Assembly (NCBI GenBank): GCA_963669155.1
Contig: OZ022597.1
Span: forward strand, 3,616,833 to 3,680,832
DNA from: Arbacia lixula
Taxonomy: Eukaryota > Echinodermata > Echinoidea > Arbacioida > Arbaciidae
Length of the DNA stretch: 64,000 nt
Direction of reading: 5' to 3'
The position numbers were made by a program, and so were the translations under genes. A model generated the notes under the pieces. The model saw only the letters and a program-made list of their open reading frames with translations. It was not told the DNA's origin and made no database searches. Below are positions 10,780 to 24,146 of the stretch, one piece after another. Each line of letters begins with the position of its first letter. Within the stretch, counting starts at the first letter, position 1.

Positions 10780-12075
10780 TTATTGGATTAAAATGCAGCT
10801 ATGGATTTGCTGAATAGCAATGTCAATCACTTTCTAGAACAATCATTTCCAGAGCTGCAGTGACATTCGCCCCTGGTTTATTTGATTTGAAAATTAAGAA
10901 GCAGTTATGTTTAATCAGAAAAGTAATGTCAATCCAATTCTAGAACATGGTAACGGCCACGTACAGCTCTGAGCAGGACAACTTATACAGAAGCACATCC
11001 TAATTATTGTAAGCTATGCTTTTAGCATAAGTACAATACAGTATGTTGTCTAACAATAATTACAGAGCTGTTCTGACAATCATCTCTAATCTAATATTGA
11101 ATTTGTTTAATAAGGAGCGGTCGTAGAAAATATAAAGAGCAATTGCCAATCAGTGTATCGAGCATGGAGGTCTGGGAAAGTTACCTGATATTACATCACA
11201 TATTTATTGAAAACTGTGCTTTAAGTATAAGTACAATGCAGTATGCGGTCTAACAATCATTTACAGAACTGTACTTACGTTTATTTCTTGTTATATATCA
11301 CTTAAAACTGAGGAAGCGGCGGTGGATAATCTGCATAACAGCGTTATTCCATTGATCGAACAGAGTAATATGCATAAAAGAGCACTGGAAAAGGCACCTA
11401 ATGGTACATCATGTATGAATAAAAAAGGTTTAACAATCATTTTTGGAGCAGTTAACAATATTATCCCCCGTTTATCATGTTTATCTAATCTATTAATTGG
11501 AGAGCGGCTGTGAATAATCTGAATAGCAGCGCAATTTAATTTGTCCAACATAGCAATACAAAACTAAAATGGTTGTACATCCTATATTTATTGAAAACTG
11601 CACTTATCGCAAGACTAAGACTGTAAAGTGCTCTAGCATTCTCTGCTAGAGCTGCCGAATTGTTCATCCTAATTATCACAAATTTATTTGAATTATAAAT
11701 TAAGAAGCGGTGGCGGACAATTATTGTTTGCTTATTCAATTTATGAATCAAAAATTAAGAAATGTCAGTTTAAATTAATTTCTCCAGCAAAGTAACATCT
11801 AGAGAGAGCTCTGGGGAAATGTTCTCTAGAAAGTGAACCATGCACCTTTTTTGTATTAACTCTTAATTTAAGTTAATTCAATTGAATTAAATGTTGCTTT
11901 ATTCGTTTAAACGCATATCGATTTTTCGTGACAAATTTAAATCGCACATTTACAATACACAGTCATATTCCAAAAGGGGTACAATTATGCTCTTACTGTA
12001 AGTACAATAGAGTAATATTTCTAACAAAGTTGTCTAAATATGTGGTTAATAAATTTCATCAATTGGGGAGCAGAC
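10780..12075 (+). repeat. Decayed tandem array, ~200-bp period
   Basis: A motif of the type AAGAAGCGGYGG, followed by GATAATCTGAATAGCA, recurs near 10789, 10897, 11113, 11312, 11501 and 11703. Spacing between the later copies is about 189-218 bp. A second motif, ATAAGTACAATACAGTATG then GTCTAACAAT, recurs near 11030 and 11230 and in eroded form near 11997. The units are too diverged to count exactly. It looks like an old satellite-like array. Confidence 0.6.
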
Positions 12076-12086
12076 CCTTGTACTCA

Positions 12087-12109
12087 TTACCCCCCCCCCC
12101 CCCAAAAAA

Positions 12110-12150
<41 letters not shown>

Positions 12151-12156
12151 TCAACA
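12087..12156. repeat. C14, A-rich and (AAC)n microsatellite
   Basis: A run of 14 C (12090-12103) passes into a short A run and then about 15 AAC units. Confidence 0.93.
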
Positions 12157-14888
12157 AACAAACAGACAAACATTACGATGTCTTAAATGTCAAAATTATA
12201 CAGATCTTCAAAATACATGAACAGTGTATATCTTGATATTTGTTAACCGTAATTACAGATGTTCACACCTGCACTTGACCGTTATGTCTTGTTTCAAATG
12301 ACATCATTACTTGATTCGAGAGGTTTTCTATAACGCCTTCCGTGGAGAAATAAGGTAAGTGTAAACTTGTACACCGCATTAACCATTTAATGATATCATA
12401 CCACTTGAGGGTGTGTAAGCTTATACGAAAAACAGACAAAACATTAAGTAGTCAAAATGTATTTTGAGAACAAACAAATCACATGCAAATATAAAAGGGG
12501 TAAACTAATGTTAAAGTTCAATAGTTCCGTTAAATTACTCTTGTAATTACAGTGAAAGCTAGCATGATCTTTCAAAGCATTCTCCATGTTTAACGAAGAA
12601 CACACTTTAGTGCTAGATTTAGATTCAGATTATGTTCATATGCAAGATGATATAACACCCCCATGCGTAAATGGACAAACCGTGCGTATAAGCGCGTAAG
12701 CTCCCTGGGTAAATTCTTCAACTTCTCTGAGCAATAAGTCACGTCCTCGCAGATAAGCACGTTACAGCACTTTTCACTCACAAAGTAAAGCTGAACGCAA
12801 TTTATATTTCACTAAATTGGTCGTAAAATAAACATTACCTTTTCAGGTTGACGCTAGAAGTGTTGAATAATACATTGGATAATACGCCGGTTAGGGACTT
12901 ACAACCTTTTTCCTTGATTGCGTCATTAATTTTCGTTTGGCGGGACGGACGAGACGGGAGATGAAACATTCAAGAAGGCCATTTGCAGTCACGACATGCG
13001 TGGATAATTCGACTCCCTTCGCTGAACCCACGACATGCACGAGCTGAAACGACTGTGCGTAATGGCAATTGGGTGGAATGTTGTGAGTTGGCGAACATGT
13101 TGACTTCCTCGAAAAGTGGGCTTTATCTCGCGCTTGCAACAGCTTACTCGTTAAGCAGGTATGCTTGCCACAAAGACCTCAGTTTACCAAGGCCATTTAG
13201 GTGGTTTACATGTAACCCGCGCTTTTTTTGTCCAATTACATGAATTATGGATGACATACCCTCGTTTTATCCTTATCCTTTACCGTAATGGGTGGACTAC
13301 TAGAAATGTATTCAGGAACTAAACAATGAGTTACGTTTTAGTCCGTGGACTAAACAGTGCATTTAAGCCGTTGATTGAACCATTCTCTGAGCATATCCAA
13401 ATCACTTCGTGGCATCGATTGGGGTTTAAATGCGCCGCTCGCACAAATTTACACCAGTAAAACGCACCAATCCAAACAGACGAGCACTTTGGCTGGTGAA
13501 GAGAGGATTAAATCATGAATTAAATTCAAACGCCTCTTTTGATTACAATTGTTTACATGGTGTCAATCGTGGTTTAAAGGGTCGAAGTCTTATCTGATGA
13601 ATGGTGTTGAGCAACCGACGGAGAACTTCTCTCAACTATTTTAACCTAGTCCAGATACTGGCCGTATTTTATCTTACGCCTCTTCTCCCACACACATTAC
13701 GCCACTGATTCACATGGTACGCACACCGCGCGAGACCACTGATTGCCCGACTCCACGAATCTGTCCGCCCGAAAAAAAATGTATTTCAGGGTGAAATTTT
13801 TGTATGAGATGCGCCACCAACGTTCGTTGTCGGTGGATTGCTAAATGCAGTCTAGGGGGTGGACTAAAATTAACCCTTCCTGTGTCATATCAAGTGTGAC
13901 TCTGAGACTGGGTACAGTACTAGACGTCGTGGACTCTCCCAGTACGAACGCCGTCTACGCCAGGGCCCGCGCAGACTCGGACATCTCCGGATATTTTCGC
14001 TACGTGTCCGTGTTTTGCTACGAAGTTCACGGGTAGTTGTTAGTGCGACGCCGTCGACACGTCAAGATCAATTCCATTTCCAAAAAGTTAGGTAGTTCCG
14101 AACGCCATGTCCCTTTAGATTTTTTTTTTTGTGGCGGTACTTTCCTAATCCACCATGTTGTTTTTCCGTTTAATGTTAACCCGCTCACTTTAATTGTGCT
14201 TAGATCAATGTGGAAGTTCTCTGTCTGGAACGGAGAGGTTTAAACGCAATGTGAGACAGAGAACACGGAGTTCAAGTTCTTGGATGATTATGAAACGTCC
14301 CCGGCAGTGATCGCACACTTGACATGTGTTTACCCTGCTCGATGATTCAAACATCATTTGAAATACAAATATAACTTCCTTCTTGCGTCTCGCCTGAATC
14401 ATTAAACATGATATGTGGTGGTTTTGATGTCGAAATGTGATCATGTCTCTTTTCCCATTATCACAGACAATTTGATTCTTAGGCACTATGATGCGCAACC
14501 ATGTATAATAACGTAGCAAAAGAAAAGCATTACCTAATATGATGAATAATGCAATTGTACTCTTCTGTTTTTGCAGCTTCATATTTGTCCTATGATGAAA
14601 CGGTTTCTCTAAATTGTTGAAATATCAGTCACTTCAGTACACAATTTGACCGATGTGTTTGTGGAATAACCCTACCCAGCAGCTATATTCAAGAACACAT
14701 GTTGTTTTCAAATCATTTGGAATAGTCTGCGTTAAAGAGTGGCATAAGTGACCTCATAATATTATCTGTAGCACTTTCGTTGTATTGGTTTGAAATATTG
14801 TGTAGAACACACCTTTTCGACAATTTGCAGTTATGTACATGAATGTATAGAATAACACTAGGTAGCCTTGTGTAAAGTGCATATATAG
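12157..14888. other. No gene confirmed; some GC-rich, donor-like sequence
   Basis: Donor-like AAG|GTAAGT occurs at 12355 and CAG|GTATGC at 13159. The part from about 13680 to 14060 is CpG-rich. Its 63-codon frame (13845-14036) has GC-rich codons but no recognisable domain. A 125-codon minus-strand frame (14205-14582) is likewise unrecognised. Exons of an unknown gene are possible but not shown. Confidence 0.35.
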
Positions 14889-14921
14889 GTATGTGTATGT
14901 GTTGTGTGTGTTTGTGTGTGT

Positions 14922-14975
<54 letters not shown>
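14889..14975. repeat. (GT)n microsatellite
   Basis: About 85 bp of GT units with a few TTGT and AT interruptions. Confidence 0.95.
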
Positions 14976-15079
14976 ATACGCAAGTGCGTGTGCATGTGTG
15001 TTGTGAAAGGGCGAGGGGTATACAATGCATTTTCATCGTGAAACATATTTACATATATTTCACCTCGCCATGATCATTA

Positions 15080-15192
15080 GAGTAGAGGGGCCCCATTCAC
15101 AAGAACAAGTACTTCTCTGGGGCCCCAAACCTATCATTCTGATTGTTTTGTGCTGTCCTGTTTTGTACTATCATTACCTCCGATTTGGTTTG

Positions 15193-15223
<31 letters not shown>

Positions 15224-15224
15224 C
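15080..15224 (+). mobile_element. LINE 3' end with hairpin and (TAAAC)n tail
   Basis: GGGGCCCC at 15087-15094 and again at 15119-15126 can pair around a loop holding ACAAGTACTT. About 70 bp later comes GAATAAACTAAAC and five or six TAAAC pentamers. A 3' hairpin, an AATAAA-like motif and a pentamer tail together are typical of the end of a 5'-truncated non-LTR retrotransposon. The minus-strand element at 36521-36790 has the same plan. Confidence 0.55.
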
Positions 15225-15955
15225 AAACATGGGAAAAAGGAGTTACCCACCGCCTGCTAACTTTAAGTATCTCTCTGAACTTTATCACCCTTGAGCACGA
15301 ATCAAACTTCTTTCCTTTTAAAATGTTCCAAATATCCTTCAAACAACTCGAAGCCCCTTTCTTCGTACTTAGGTTTCAAAAGTCTCGGATTATACCACTC
15401 ATCAAAATGCGCGCACCGTGGCGCCTTTGGCGTACCAATGACACGGTCTTTTGATGGAGTTTTAGTTTACAAGAAAGCAAAGTCGCCTGGCATTTTCGAT
15501 AAGGTTGAGGAGGAGAGAAGGGTGGGATTTGTGTCGTGTATCCGGACGTCTTTCCGTGGGATTAAGATGATATGAATATACATTTCTCACCTATAGTAGT
15601 GGCTTATCTTTGCTTCGAATCCCCCGTGACATGCCCTATGGATATTCATTCGTCATAACCCAGAGATGAGACCCCATCTTCTCGAGAACGAACGAGTCAA
15701 AATCATTGGCTTAAGCATAGCTTTAAGTATGGAGCGAAAAACGAACCAAATCCATCCAGTGACTTCAAGAAGAAATATTTTGTTCATATGATAAAAAAAA
15801 CACTGCATAGATAATCCAAACCTTACTTCACTACATCTAAAGATAATGGTTTGTATAGCGTGTGTTTCATAATGAAATAAATTAAATGAGTTAGTCAATG
15901 TTTAGAACCCTTCCAAAAAGACAGGCCCCTCAAACTGAAATGTCTTTGATACCAC
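15225..15955. other. No feature recognised
   Basis: A 94-codon plus-strand frame (15291-15575) and an 81-codon minus-strand frame are not recognised. Ordinary composition. Confidence 0.5.
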
Positions 15956-16190
15956 AAAATATATGGATTGAGGCTATACCTTTCGATATCAAGTATTAAA
16001 GATGATACATGATGCATTAAATGAACCAGTTTATATTTCTACACAAGATGACTTCATGTTTAAGTAATTCGGACAAGGCACTAAAAATGTATGGATTGGT
16101 CTACAACTTTTGATATTAGGTATTACAGACAATAAATGATGCATCCATGAAACGTAATATATTTCAGCGCAAAGAAACATGAGAGCAGAT
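15956..16190 (+). repeat. Two-unit tandem duplication, ~127-bp period
   Basis: TATGGATTG, then a GATAT-AGTATTA stretch and ATGATGCAT, appear in the same order at about 15960-16015 and 16088-16142. The units have diverged considerably. Confidence 0.6.
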
Positions 16191-18235
16191 CAGCATTAAA
16201 CCTTGTTTTATCACTATTCTATTTGTTAGAAAGCAAGAGTGAAAAATACTTCAAAACTAAATTATTTAAGTGATGGGATTTATTATCGAAGATCTTTTCA
16301 GTGCCATTGCAAATAGTACTTGTTCGTTCAAGTGATTTGCCCGATAACTTTGTCGAATTGTTGTACTATCTACCACATCTTCAATGTAAATCATCCTTCT
16401 CCTTATTTAATCCAATAGCCCTATCTATTACCATTTTAACCATGTATGAGTTGTAAATGACTATTCAAAAGCTATGTAGAACATTAATGTTGTAGACCGG
16501 AAATGTAAAGCTGTGGAAATGCCACGGTATAAAGAAGAACGGATGGTATCAAATCCTCGATCAGAATACGGGACCTGAAAATGATATATCAGTGGAATTA
16601 AACTGATCATTGCCTTTGGAATACATTGACGGCGATTTTTCCATCCTAGCTGTACTGACAATTTAATCTTTAACATTTCAATCTGAGCAAATCAATCAGA
16701 TTATTTCTGTTAACGGGGATATATGTTGTCAACGTTGTGATAAGATATTTTTATATAGCAAAAAAGCAAACATCGTTATGAGCTCCAAGGGTAATCCGCA
16801 TTTGAAGGACATGCTGAGCCGGACAGACTAAATATAAAGTTGTGCATTTGTCATGCATTATTTAATTCCAACCTCATAAGAGTCATTTTTCTGAGAGTTG
16901 GCGTATATGTTGTTTTGAGGCGCATGCAATCAGGGAGCTTGATATTGCCCGCAAATTGGATACTTTTCTTTTTAAGTAATAACGATTCTGACTAGCTAGT
17001 TAAACGATTGGTGTCTTTTGTTTACCATTTGGCCATCAACGTGTACTGTGACGTCATCTAAGAGGGTGTTCTAGCACTAGTGTACATAAGTAAAGTAAAA
17101 TGTTCATTCTCTACTATTTATTTTTCTTCGACTAAATGTTGTCACAGCGTATGTGCTGATCGTGACAATTCCTTTTGCAAATTGCATGAAATAGTACCTA
17201 ATTATGAAAATGTGAGAACAATATTATGGCGATTCGCCTTTAATGGCTTATCATATTGACGTTTCACAACTACATATTCCATTAACTGACATAAACGACC
17301 ATGCACCCCATAGCGATCAGGCATCGAGATCAGACATTCATTAAAAACTGTATCTTTACTCCATCTAATTTAGCACACAATAATACTGATTGGTTTGTCC
17401 CTTCGGCGTGGGTTACACTTTATCCAATGAACATTCCTGGAAATGCTTTAACCTATTAGCAGATTAGGGGTGAATTTCGATAGAGAAAACCCACGTCATG
17501 CACGTGGGTAATATTCCGCCGGCTGGCTGAAGGGTCGTTCATATGTAAGCTGTGTGCCACTTTCTTTACCGCTTGCCGTAACGGCAATCTGATTGTGCCT
17601 TTCAAAGAGTTTCTCCACTCCTGTGAAGCAGCTAAACATCTTGGTGTTTAAATACCGGTTTATGGAGCGGTTTTTGTGTTGCCGCGACGGGAAGACGCTA
17701 GCAATAAATTGCCGGCGGCAAGCTGCAGTGCCAACCTGTCTCATACTGCTCACATTGGGTAAGGCATCACCCGCTGTGAGGACAAATATGCGCATGATGA
17801 AGCAATTGCGGGAAACTATGCCCACATTGCATGCTGATCGGAAACATAAATGACTCCATGTTTATCCTTTTCTATTCATGTAATTCATGAATTCTCAGAT
17901 CGCGTCCATTACAGTCAAAAGAATATTTGTTGGAGAGCGTTGTTAGGTTTTGTTTCAATCAATCATTTTTATTTGGGGTCATATATTGACTGTGTGGTCT
18001 CGCTTTCAGTTACGATCTGTCATGTCTGTCGTGTGTGCTGTCGAAGTGACATACGACCGTGCCGTTTTCTTTCAGTAGCTTTTCTCAGTTCAGTGGAAAG
18101 TGAAGGGTACACCTCGTCCGTTATGGACCAAATTTGGAATAAGAAATTCACTCCCAAAATCGCACCGGATAAATTATCTTTTAAAAATGTACTTGAGAAA
18201 TAAAATTAATTAATAAGTCATTCCTCCCAGGATGA
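16191..18235. other. No gene recognised
   Basis: The longest frames are 109 codons on the minus strand (17496-17825) and 117 codons on the plus strand (17850-18203). Neither shows a domain I recognise. Confidence 0.45.
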
Positions 18236-18570
18236 ATGCGGACGTGTCGTGGTGAAGCGGTTGTAAACTATGACTGGAGATCTCGAGGTCCCAGGTTCAA
18301 ACCCACCCTTGGCACTGGTGTCCTTCAGCAAGATACTTAATCCACATTGCTGCTCTCTACCCAGGTGCATAATTGGGTACCCTGGAAGAATGAAATGGCT
18401 GTCATCGTAGTGGCTGCCATGATTCCAAATGATCCCTTGGGTTTGGACAGGTTCCCCACAGTCTCACAAGCAGCTGATAACCGGGATGATAATATTGCAA
18501 AGCGCTCACAGATGATACTGTTTCATAGTAGGCGCCATGATATATTATCAGTACAGTTGTATTATCAAAA
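18236..18570 (+). mobile_element. tRNA-derived SINE, long copy
   Basis: A tRNA-like head carries an A-box-like TGGTGAAGCGG (18250-18260) and a B-box AGGTTCAAACCC (18293-18304). A conserved-looking body follows (CTTCAGCAAGATACTTAATC, then AATTGGGTACCCTGG), and then an end with GCAAAGCGCT and GGCGCCATGATATATTATC, an eroded form of the GCGCTATATAA tail seen at 52984-52997. The 18347-18598 open frame inside it is incidental. Confidence 0.65.
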
Positions 18571-18974
18571 AGAAATCACCCAGGCGCTGTGCCTTTAACA
18601 CGGACAACAGAAATACACAATTTGCCCATTCAATTTTCAAATATCATAAATATTTTGAGGTTGAAAACGTGAAATGATTATGCACTTCATCAAATATAGG
18701 CTCCCCGCATCTCACTTAGCATTGCTCTCCCCTGTGGCTATTTTCACTCAGTTTTAGACACCCCAGTTTCAATGTGTCTTTATTACTTTCGAAAGCTCGC
18801 AATCGCTTTGCAAGATATACAGTAAGCCACGTAAGAACAGGTGAATGAAATCACATATACATTGAGAACGCCGACGGGTCCTGCAAACGTAGATCTAACG
18901 GTATTTGAACTTAATTTATATTCATCCTCTCAGGCTAATCCTTCTTGCGCTCTCATGTACAACTTCTCCACTCA

Positions 18975-18976
<2 letters not shown>
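18571..18976. other. No feature recognised
   Basis: Ordinary AT-rich sequence leading into the CT tract. Confidence 0.5.
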
Positions 18977-19020
<44 letters not shown>

Positions 19021-19070
19021 GTCTCTCTCTGCCTCTCTCTATCTATCTCTCTCTGTCTCTCTCTGTCTGC
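18977..19070. repeat. (CT)n / (CTCTCTGT)n microsatellite
   Basis: A CT run followed by octamer-like CTCTCTGT variation. Leu/Ser open frames across it in three phases are artefacts. Confidence 0.95.
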
Positions 19071-20278
19071 ATTGTATCACCTCCCCACACAAACACAGAA
19101 ACAGAAACACGCAATCGAGTGACTCCTTTCTCTATAATGGGCCCACTATTGTTCATGATATTAAACCCTTTCGTTGATCAGTTTCTCTTTCTATCCGCTA
19201 ATGGTTTCCTGTTTGTTCATTTTATTTTTAGTAAGCATTATGCATAATATGTAATCATCGCATATACACACATATACACATACAGAATATAAAGACACAC
19301 CATTATTCACACACACAAACACACGCACACACATATACTATATATATATTTTTTTTGTAATTTACATATATACATATATATACGTATACACATATAACAA
19401 ACATTCAAATACACGTAATTATTAACTCGCATCACTGTCTCTGAACGAAGCCATCATCACGATAATTAATAAAAGTAAATATGCACGTTTTACTGATATT
19501 ATTTCATCTCGGTCTGAAACAACACAGGTGGGTGGTCGAGAGCTCAATCCTCGTGGGCTGAGTTGCCCATTCATTCCCGTCCCTACAGTGGCGTAGACAG
19601 TCCTTATCGTCAGTGACCAAATGGAAATGGAACGTATAAATCAGGTTAAAAAAAGAAAATTGGCACTTCTGAAAAAAATGAAAATAACTGACTACTCAAA
19701 TGAAGCTGAAATTTAAAGTCAAAAGATGTCACATCATTTAAAAGTAGGTTTCGTGATATTTCATCAAATACATTTATATAGTTATAATCTTTTGCCTATG
19801 CAATGTCACTTTTTGGACAAATTTGGACCTTAAAATGTACGTGTATCAGATGATTAATTCAAAACACAATGCCCATTCTGCATCACATCTGTGAATCCAT
19901 TAACAACTGTCATTACAGTACCACTAATAATTCATAAAACTTCTGGCAGATCAGATCTTGTGGATTGACATGTGTGGTTCTCAATGATATTATGTTCTTG
20001 ATTGATTACCTGATACACACAAATGTTGAGGTCCAAATTATTGTCTACAAAATGAAATTCTCATTACATATTCGAAGGATTGTCACAAGAATAACCGTTT
20101 ATAAAATATAGAAGAAACCTTCTTCTAAAAATTGTATGATGTTTAGTTTCCAACTTGTTTTAGTTTTAAATTTTGTTTTATAATTTTCAAGTGTAAAGAA
20201 AAACAAACACCTAGCATATGCCTGGCAAAGATTATATTTCACTTCAATAATGCATATCGATGAACCGTTGAACCTTAT
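19071..20278. other. Low-complexity AC/AT patch, otherwise nothing recognised
   Basis: Between 19258 and 19420 there are loose ACACAT and TATATA runs. The remainder is AT-rich sequence without a recognisable feature. Confidence 0.55.
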
Positions 20279-20330
20279 ATTTAATTCAATTCAAGGTTTA
20301 TTCGAATTGTTTTCTCAACCGACTGGCTGA
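20279..20330 (-). mobile_element. Possible LINE tail on the minus strand
   Basis: Read on the minus strand, CGAATAAACCTTGAATTGAATT resembles the AATAAA plus TTGAA-pentamer end of the element at 36521-36790. The 5' extent is unknown. Confidence 0.35.
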
Positions 20331-20633
20331 TTTGTGACAACTTACAGTGTAAAACTACAATACCACTAACGCAATATCCTCTACAAGCGTGTTTTCTTTG
20401 CATTGTATTATCATGATGAAAGAAATAGAAAGTAAAATCAAATTCACACACTAGATAATAAAAATTTTGTTGTAAATACGATTCAAAGCATTAATGCACG
20501 ACGAAAATTTGATAATGTTGCGGCTACGTTTTATCTGTCATAAATCATAACGTGTAAATTAATATGAATGTACTGAAAATTAAAGGGGAAAAAACTACGG
20601 CTTAAAAAAAGTGCAGAGGAATATGGCAATGGT

Positions 20634-20668
20634 TGCCCCCCCCCCCCTCTCTCTCTCTCACAGTCACA

Positions 20669-20761
<93 letters not shown>

Positions 20762-20768
20762 ACTCTCT
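20634..20768. repeat. Composite C-run, (CT)n, (CA)n, (CT)n microsatellite
   Basis: A C10 run, then CT units, about 35 CA units, then CT units again. Confidence 0.96.
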
Positions 20769-20781
20769 CCTTGTGACTTGG

Positions 20782-20806
20782 CATTCCTGCACCGGCTGCA
20801 GGAATG
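20782..20806. other. Perfect 10-bp hairpin
   Basis: CATTCCTGCA, a 5-base loop CCGGC, then TGCAGGAATG form a perfect stem directly beside the microsatellite. A second small hairpin (GGAG-GTAAT-CTCC) follows at about 20821-20833. Function unknown. Confidence 0.6.
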
Positions 20807-20934
20807 AGTGAGGTGTCTTCGGAGGTAATCTCCAAAATAAATACCTGCATTACAGTCCTGCTTGAGAAGTGGCAGCGAGCTGTATATTTGTGGATTGACG
20901 CCTCGGCAGCGTGGTCATGGTGACATGAGAATTC

Positions 20935-21109
20935 TGCTCCTCTCCTCTCTGTACTTCTCCCTTCCTTCTCTCCTTTCTCACTCTCTATATCTGTTTGTTC
21001 ACTCTCTCTCTGTCCATCTCCCCTTATTTTATTTCTCCCTCTCTCTCTCTTCCCCTGTCTTTCCTCTTCCTTCTCTCTCTCTTTTCCCTCCGCTCTATAC
21101 CTTGATTTG

Positions 21110-21161
<52 letters not shown>

Positions 21162-21245
21162 CTTTGCCTCTTTTCTCCCCTCTTTATATCTCTTTTTCTC
21201 TCTCTCTCCCCTTTACTCTATCTTTCATCGTTACTCTATCGTTCA
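20935..21245. repeat. CT-rich tract with (CT)n core
   Basis: Irregular CTCTTCCCT-type pyrimidine sequence with a pure CT run at about 21110-21160. Confidence 0.9.
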
Positions 21246-21517
21246 TAACAACCGTGAACTCAATGATTATTATTTCTAGCCTGCATTGACTACATCATAG
21301 TAAAAGCGAATAAAACCAATGAATAGCTTGCACATTTTAACCATATCTTTATTTATTACATTATTGTTCAAGATATTCGTATCACTCTGTTTTGATTAGT
21401 CTCTTTGGAGAAACCACGTGACTATCCCAATTTAAGCACCGCCAACCGTGTAAGAGAACGTACTTCAAGTGCAAAACAACCGACAGTTTTTTACTTGCTG
21501 ATGAGATAACAAGCTGT

Positions 21518-21608
21518 TTAACCCACTAGATGTCATTGATGCACTGGGAACACGCTGCACACATGCATATTAAACAAACGCAATTATCTGCCACACGACA
21601 AGGGTTAA
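21518..21608. mobile_element. TTAA-bounded ~91-bp element, copy 2
   Basis: It starts TTAACCCACTAG and ends AAGGGTTAA, 91 bp in all. The right end read on the other strand gives TTAACCCTTGTCGTGTGGCA, close to the ends of the copies at 25759 and 50574. Confidence 0.7.
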
Positions 21609-22185
21609 ACGCTGTGGTAATGTTGTCGCCAACTGCGCTGAAGAGGTGAACATGTAGCGTTGTTTCGAGAGCCGAGTTGCAATAATCAATGGATACTCGA
21701 CTGCAACGGTATGATTACCTTGAAGTACGCCGAAACCATGCGGATGCGAAGTCGTAAAGTGGTTCCAGGCGACGTCTGCGAAACGAGTACCCCTTTTGCA
21801 TATTCATCCGCGCTATGGCTTGCGAACAGCGTGCGTGCTTTTAGAAACGGGACAAGAAGTTCTTTTTGTTTAGCTTGTGACTTGCGCCTTACCTGTCCAC
21901 ATCCATTGCGGTCAGAAAAACACCGAAGACTGGGTTTTGAGTGGCTTAAATTAGCAAATTGTATCTTAGCCAATTATGGGGAGGAAAGGGGCTTGGAAGG
22001 TGGAGATGGTGTGATGTTTACCACGATTATTTCGTAGATTAGCTATGATTAATGCAATGTGACATAATCAACATGAGAAATACTTACATCATTAGACATA
22101 GACCTGCAGCTTACGTAGAACACATATGTTTGAATATAATAGGGTGGGAGTTAGACGGGGGAGTAGTTGAAAAGATCAGTTTTTG
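21609..22185. other. No gene recognised
   Basis: A 125-codon plus-strand frame (21660-22037) has mixed composition but no recognisable domain, and a 95-codon frame overlaps it on the other strand. Confidence 0.4.
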
Positions 22186-22206
22186 GTATTGTATTGTATT
22201 GTATTG
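22186..22206. repeat. (GTATT)4 pentamer run
   Basis: Four GTATT units and one extra G. It may be a retrotransposon tail, but no body is visible beside it. Confidence 0.85.
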
Positions 22207-24146
22207 AATTCACAAAGGTGGTCTCAACTGAAACCGCGGATTTTGCAGAAATCACCTTGGGAATTCGAGCCTTACATTCTCAAATTGGCTAAAATGCGTG
22301 TAAGTGAAAACCGCTTTTATGGCGTCATTGTGTTTCTGATTTTACGGTCTGCTTAAATAGATTGACTCAACTCAACAACGTATATCATGAATACAAATCG
22401 AGCAAGAAACCGTTAGAAATAAGATAAAGATCATTTAGGCGTACTTCCATAATTATGATTCTTGTCACGATCCAACGTGGCCAACGAAAATGCGAGAAAA
22501 TGGGCGATTTAGTGGCTTGATTGGTCGCTACTTGTGTTCACTTAGCCACCAATTCGCCTCAAATTGCACCCAGCCCAGGACGGCGTCCCTGTTGCCATGT
22601 TATAACAAGATGCCATTGACTTTTACTATTGATTCAATTACAAATGAAAACTGTGCTTTTCTATTCTATGGGTATTGTTTATTTTCTGCTTTATAAAATT
22701 TTACTATTCTCCGTTCCTTTGCTGCATGTCGATTATTCTTTGACTTTGTTCTTCGTACATCCATTCTTTGGGTGGTGTAATCTTTCAAGATATATTTTCC
22801 TCTTTGGCCCCAATACCTGCCCTTTTCTGTGCTTTATATGTTTCATTTAATCTATGTTTACTTTCTCTTTTATCTTGGTTCAGAGATACTTCCCCTTTTC
22901 TTATTTCCCGTTTTCCCTTTCTCATACCCCCCCCCCCCCGCCCTCCCATATAGTTTTTTCAATCAAGCGAAAACGAAGAAGATGGGAAACAAAATTCGCC
23001 ATAAACCATGCACATTGCGTCCATATTTAGACTCAATACGTGCTTGGAATTTGGGGTTCACGTGACCCCGTTGATCGACGTCCGAACCAACCTCCTTTCC
23101 ATTCCCTCCAACCATCATTAGTATTGTGCGCTGTCGTGTCTGGATGTTTACATAATGATAGACGACAGCTCAGAACAAGGAAACAGAACCCAAATCAGGA
23201 GCCCCACCACTACCCATACTTACCTTTCGGAGGGCAGATCTCTATATCCATTATAGGCGCCTTACAAAGGAAAGACATCTGCCCGACCCTTTTTAACGTG
23301 GAACTAAATTGAATTATATTGACAAGCAACTCCCCTCCGTTCACCCCTTTCCCTGGTCTGTCAAACCATCGCTCACGATTTGCATAGTTTATTCTTCGTA
23401 GCACTCGCAGCTTATCCGCTTATATCCATGGGCCCCTCTAAAAATGGGGGTGGGGGGGGGCAACCCAATGAACCCACCGACCCCTTCTTCCTTCTGACCC
23501 CCCCCCCCCTCCTGCCCCCACCGCTTGTCAAATAATTGTTCAATATGTATATGTGGACGCTTCGTGGGATCTAAGTTCCGACAGATCTCAGGGATGCATC
23601 ACTCTACCAACATGGGGGCCTCTTCCAAGACGAGTTCTGCCGATACCATACCCCTTCCCCACGAGCATCCCCCCCCCCTCTCCTTACATCACCCATATAT
23701 TTTTATCGACCCCCTCTCCCCCTCTCCCCCCTCCCCTGACCCCCACAACCGTGATATGCCTGATCAACTTGACAAACCATCCCTCTCTGTTTATGCTCCG
23801 TGATTTCCGTATTACGATGGCTCTCTGGTATATTAAATGGCCGTACCCACGCCATTTATCCCGATTGAATGGTCATGGCGGCCTATTCCCATCATGCCCA
23901 TGGGCGGTATATGGACATATAGATGAAAAATCACTCTTGCAAGAATAATAATTTCACGCTTCTCCACTTTTTATCATCCCCACAGCGCACATATTGTTTT
24001 CTTTTTTCTTTTCAGTGGTAACAGCGTTTGTAATGTCTTGACGCTTTGCCCCAATTGTCGCCCTAATTACTGTCCTCGTTACTGCTAAGCTGCTAAAGTA
24101 GGCTTTCCATCAAGATGCGGGAGCTTTGGTTTCATCTCCGACACTT
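22207..24146. other. No gene recognised; C/G homopolymer runs
   Basis: Contains a C13-type run near 22927, a G-rich run near 23446-23460, C runs near 23502 and 23670, and T/C-rich sequence at 22670-22940. Pro/Ser open frames at 23525-23948 come from these runs. Confidence 0.55.

Noticed and set aside
17630..17700. Possible hammerhead site near a GTTTAAATACC motif
   Set aside because: The flank resembles the 2271/7446 repeats only in that motif; core boxes cannot be aligned.
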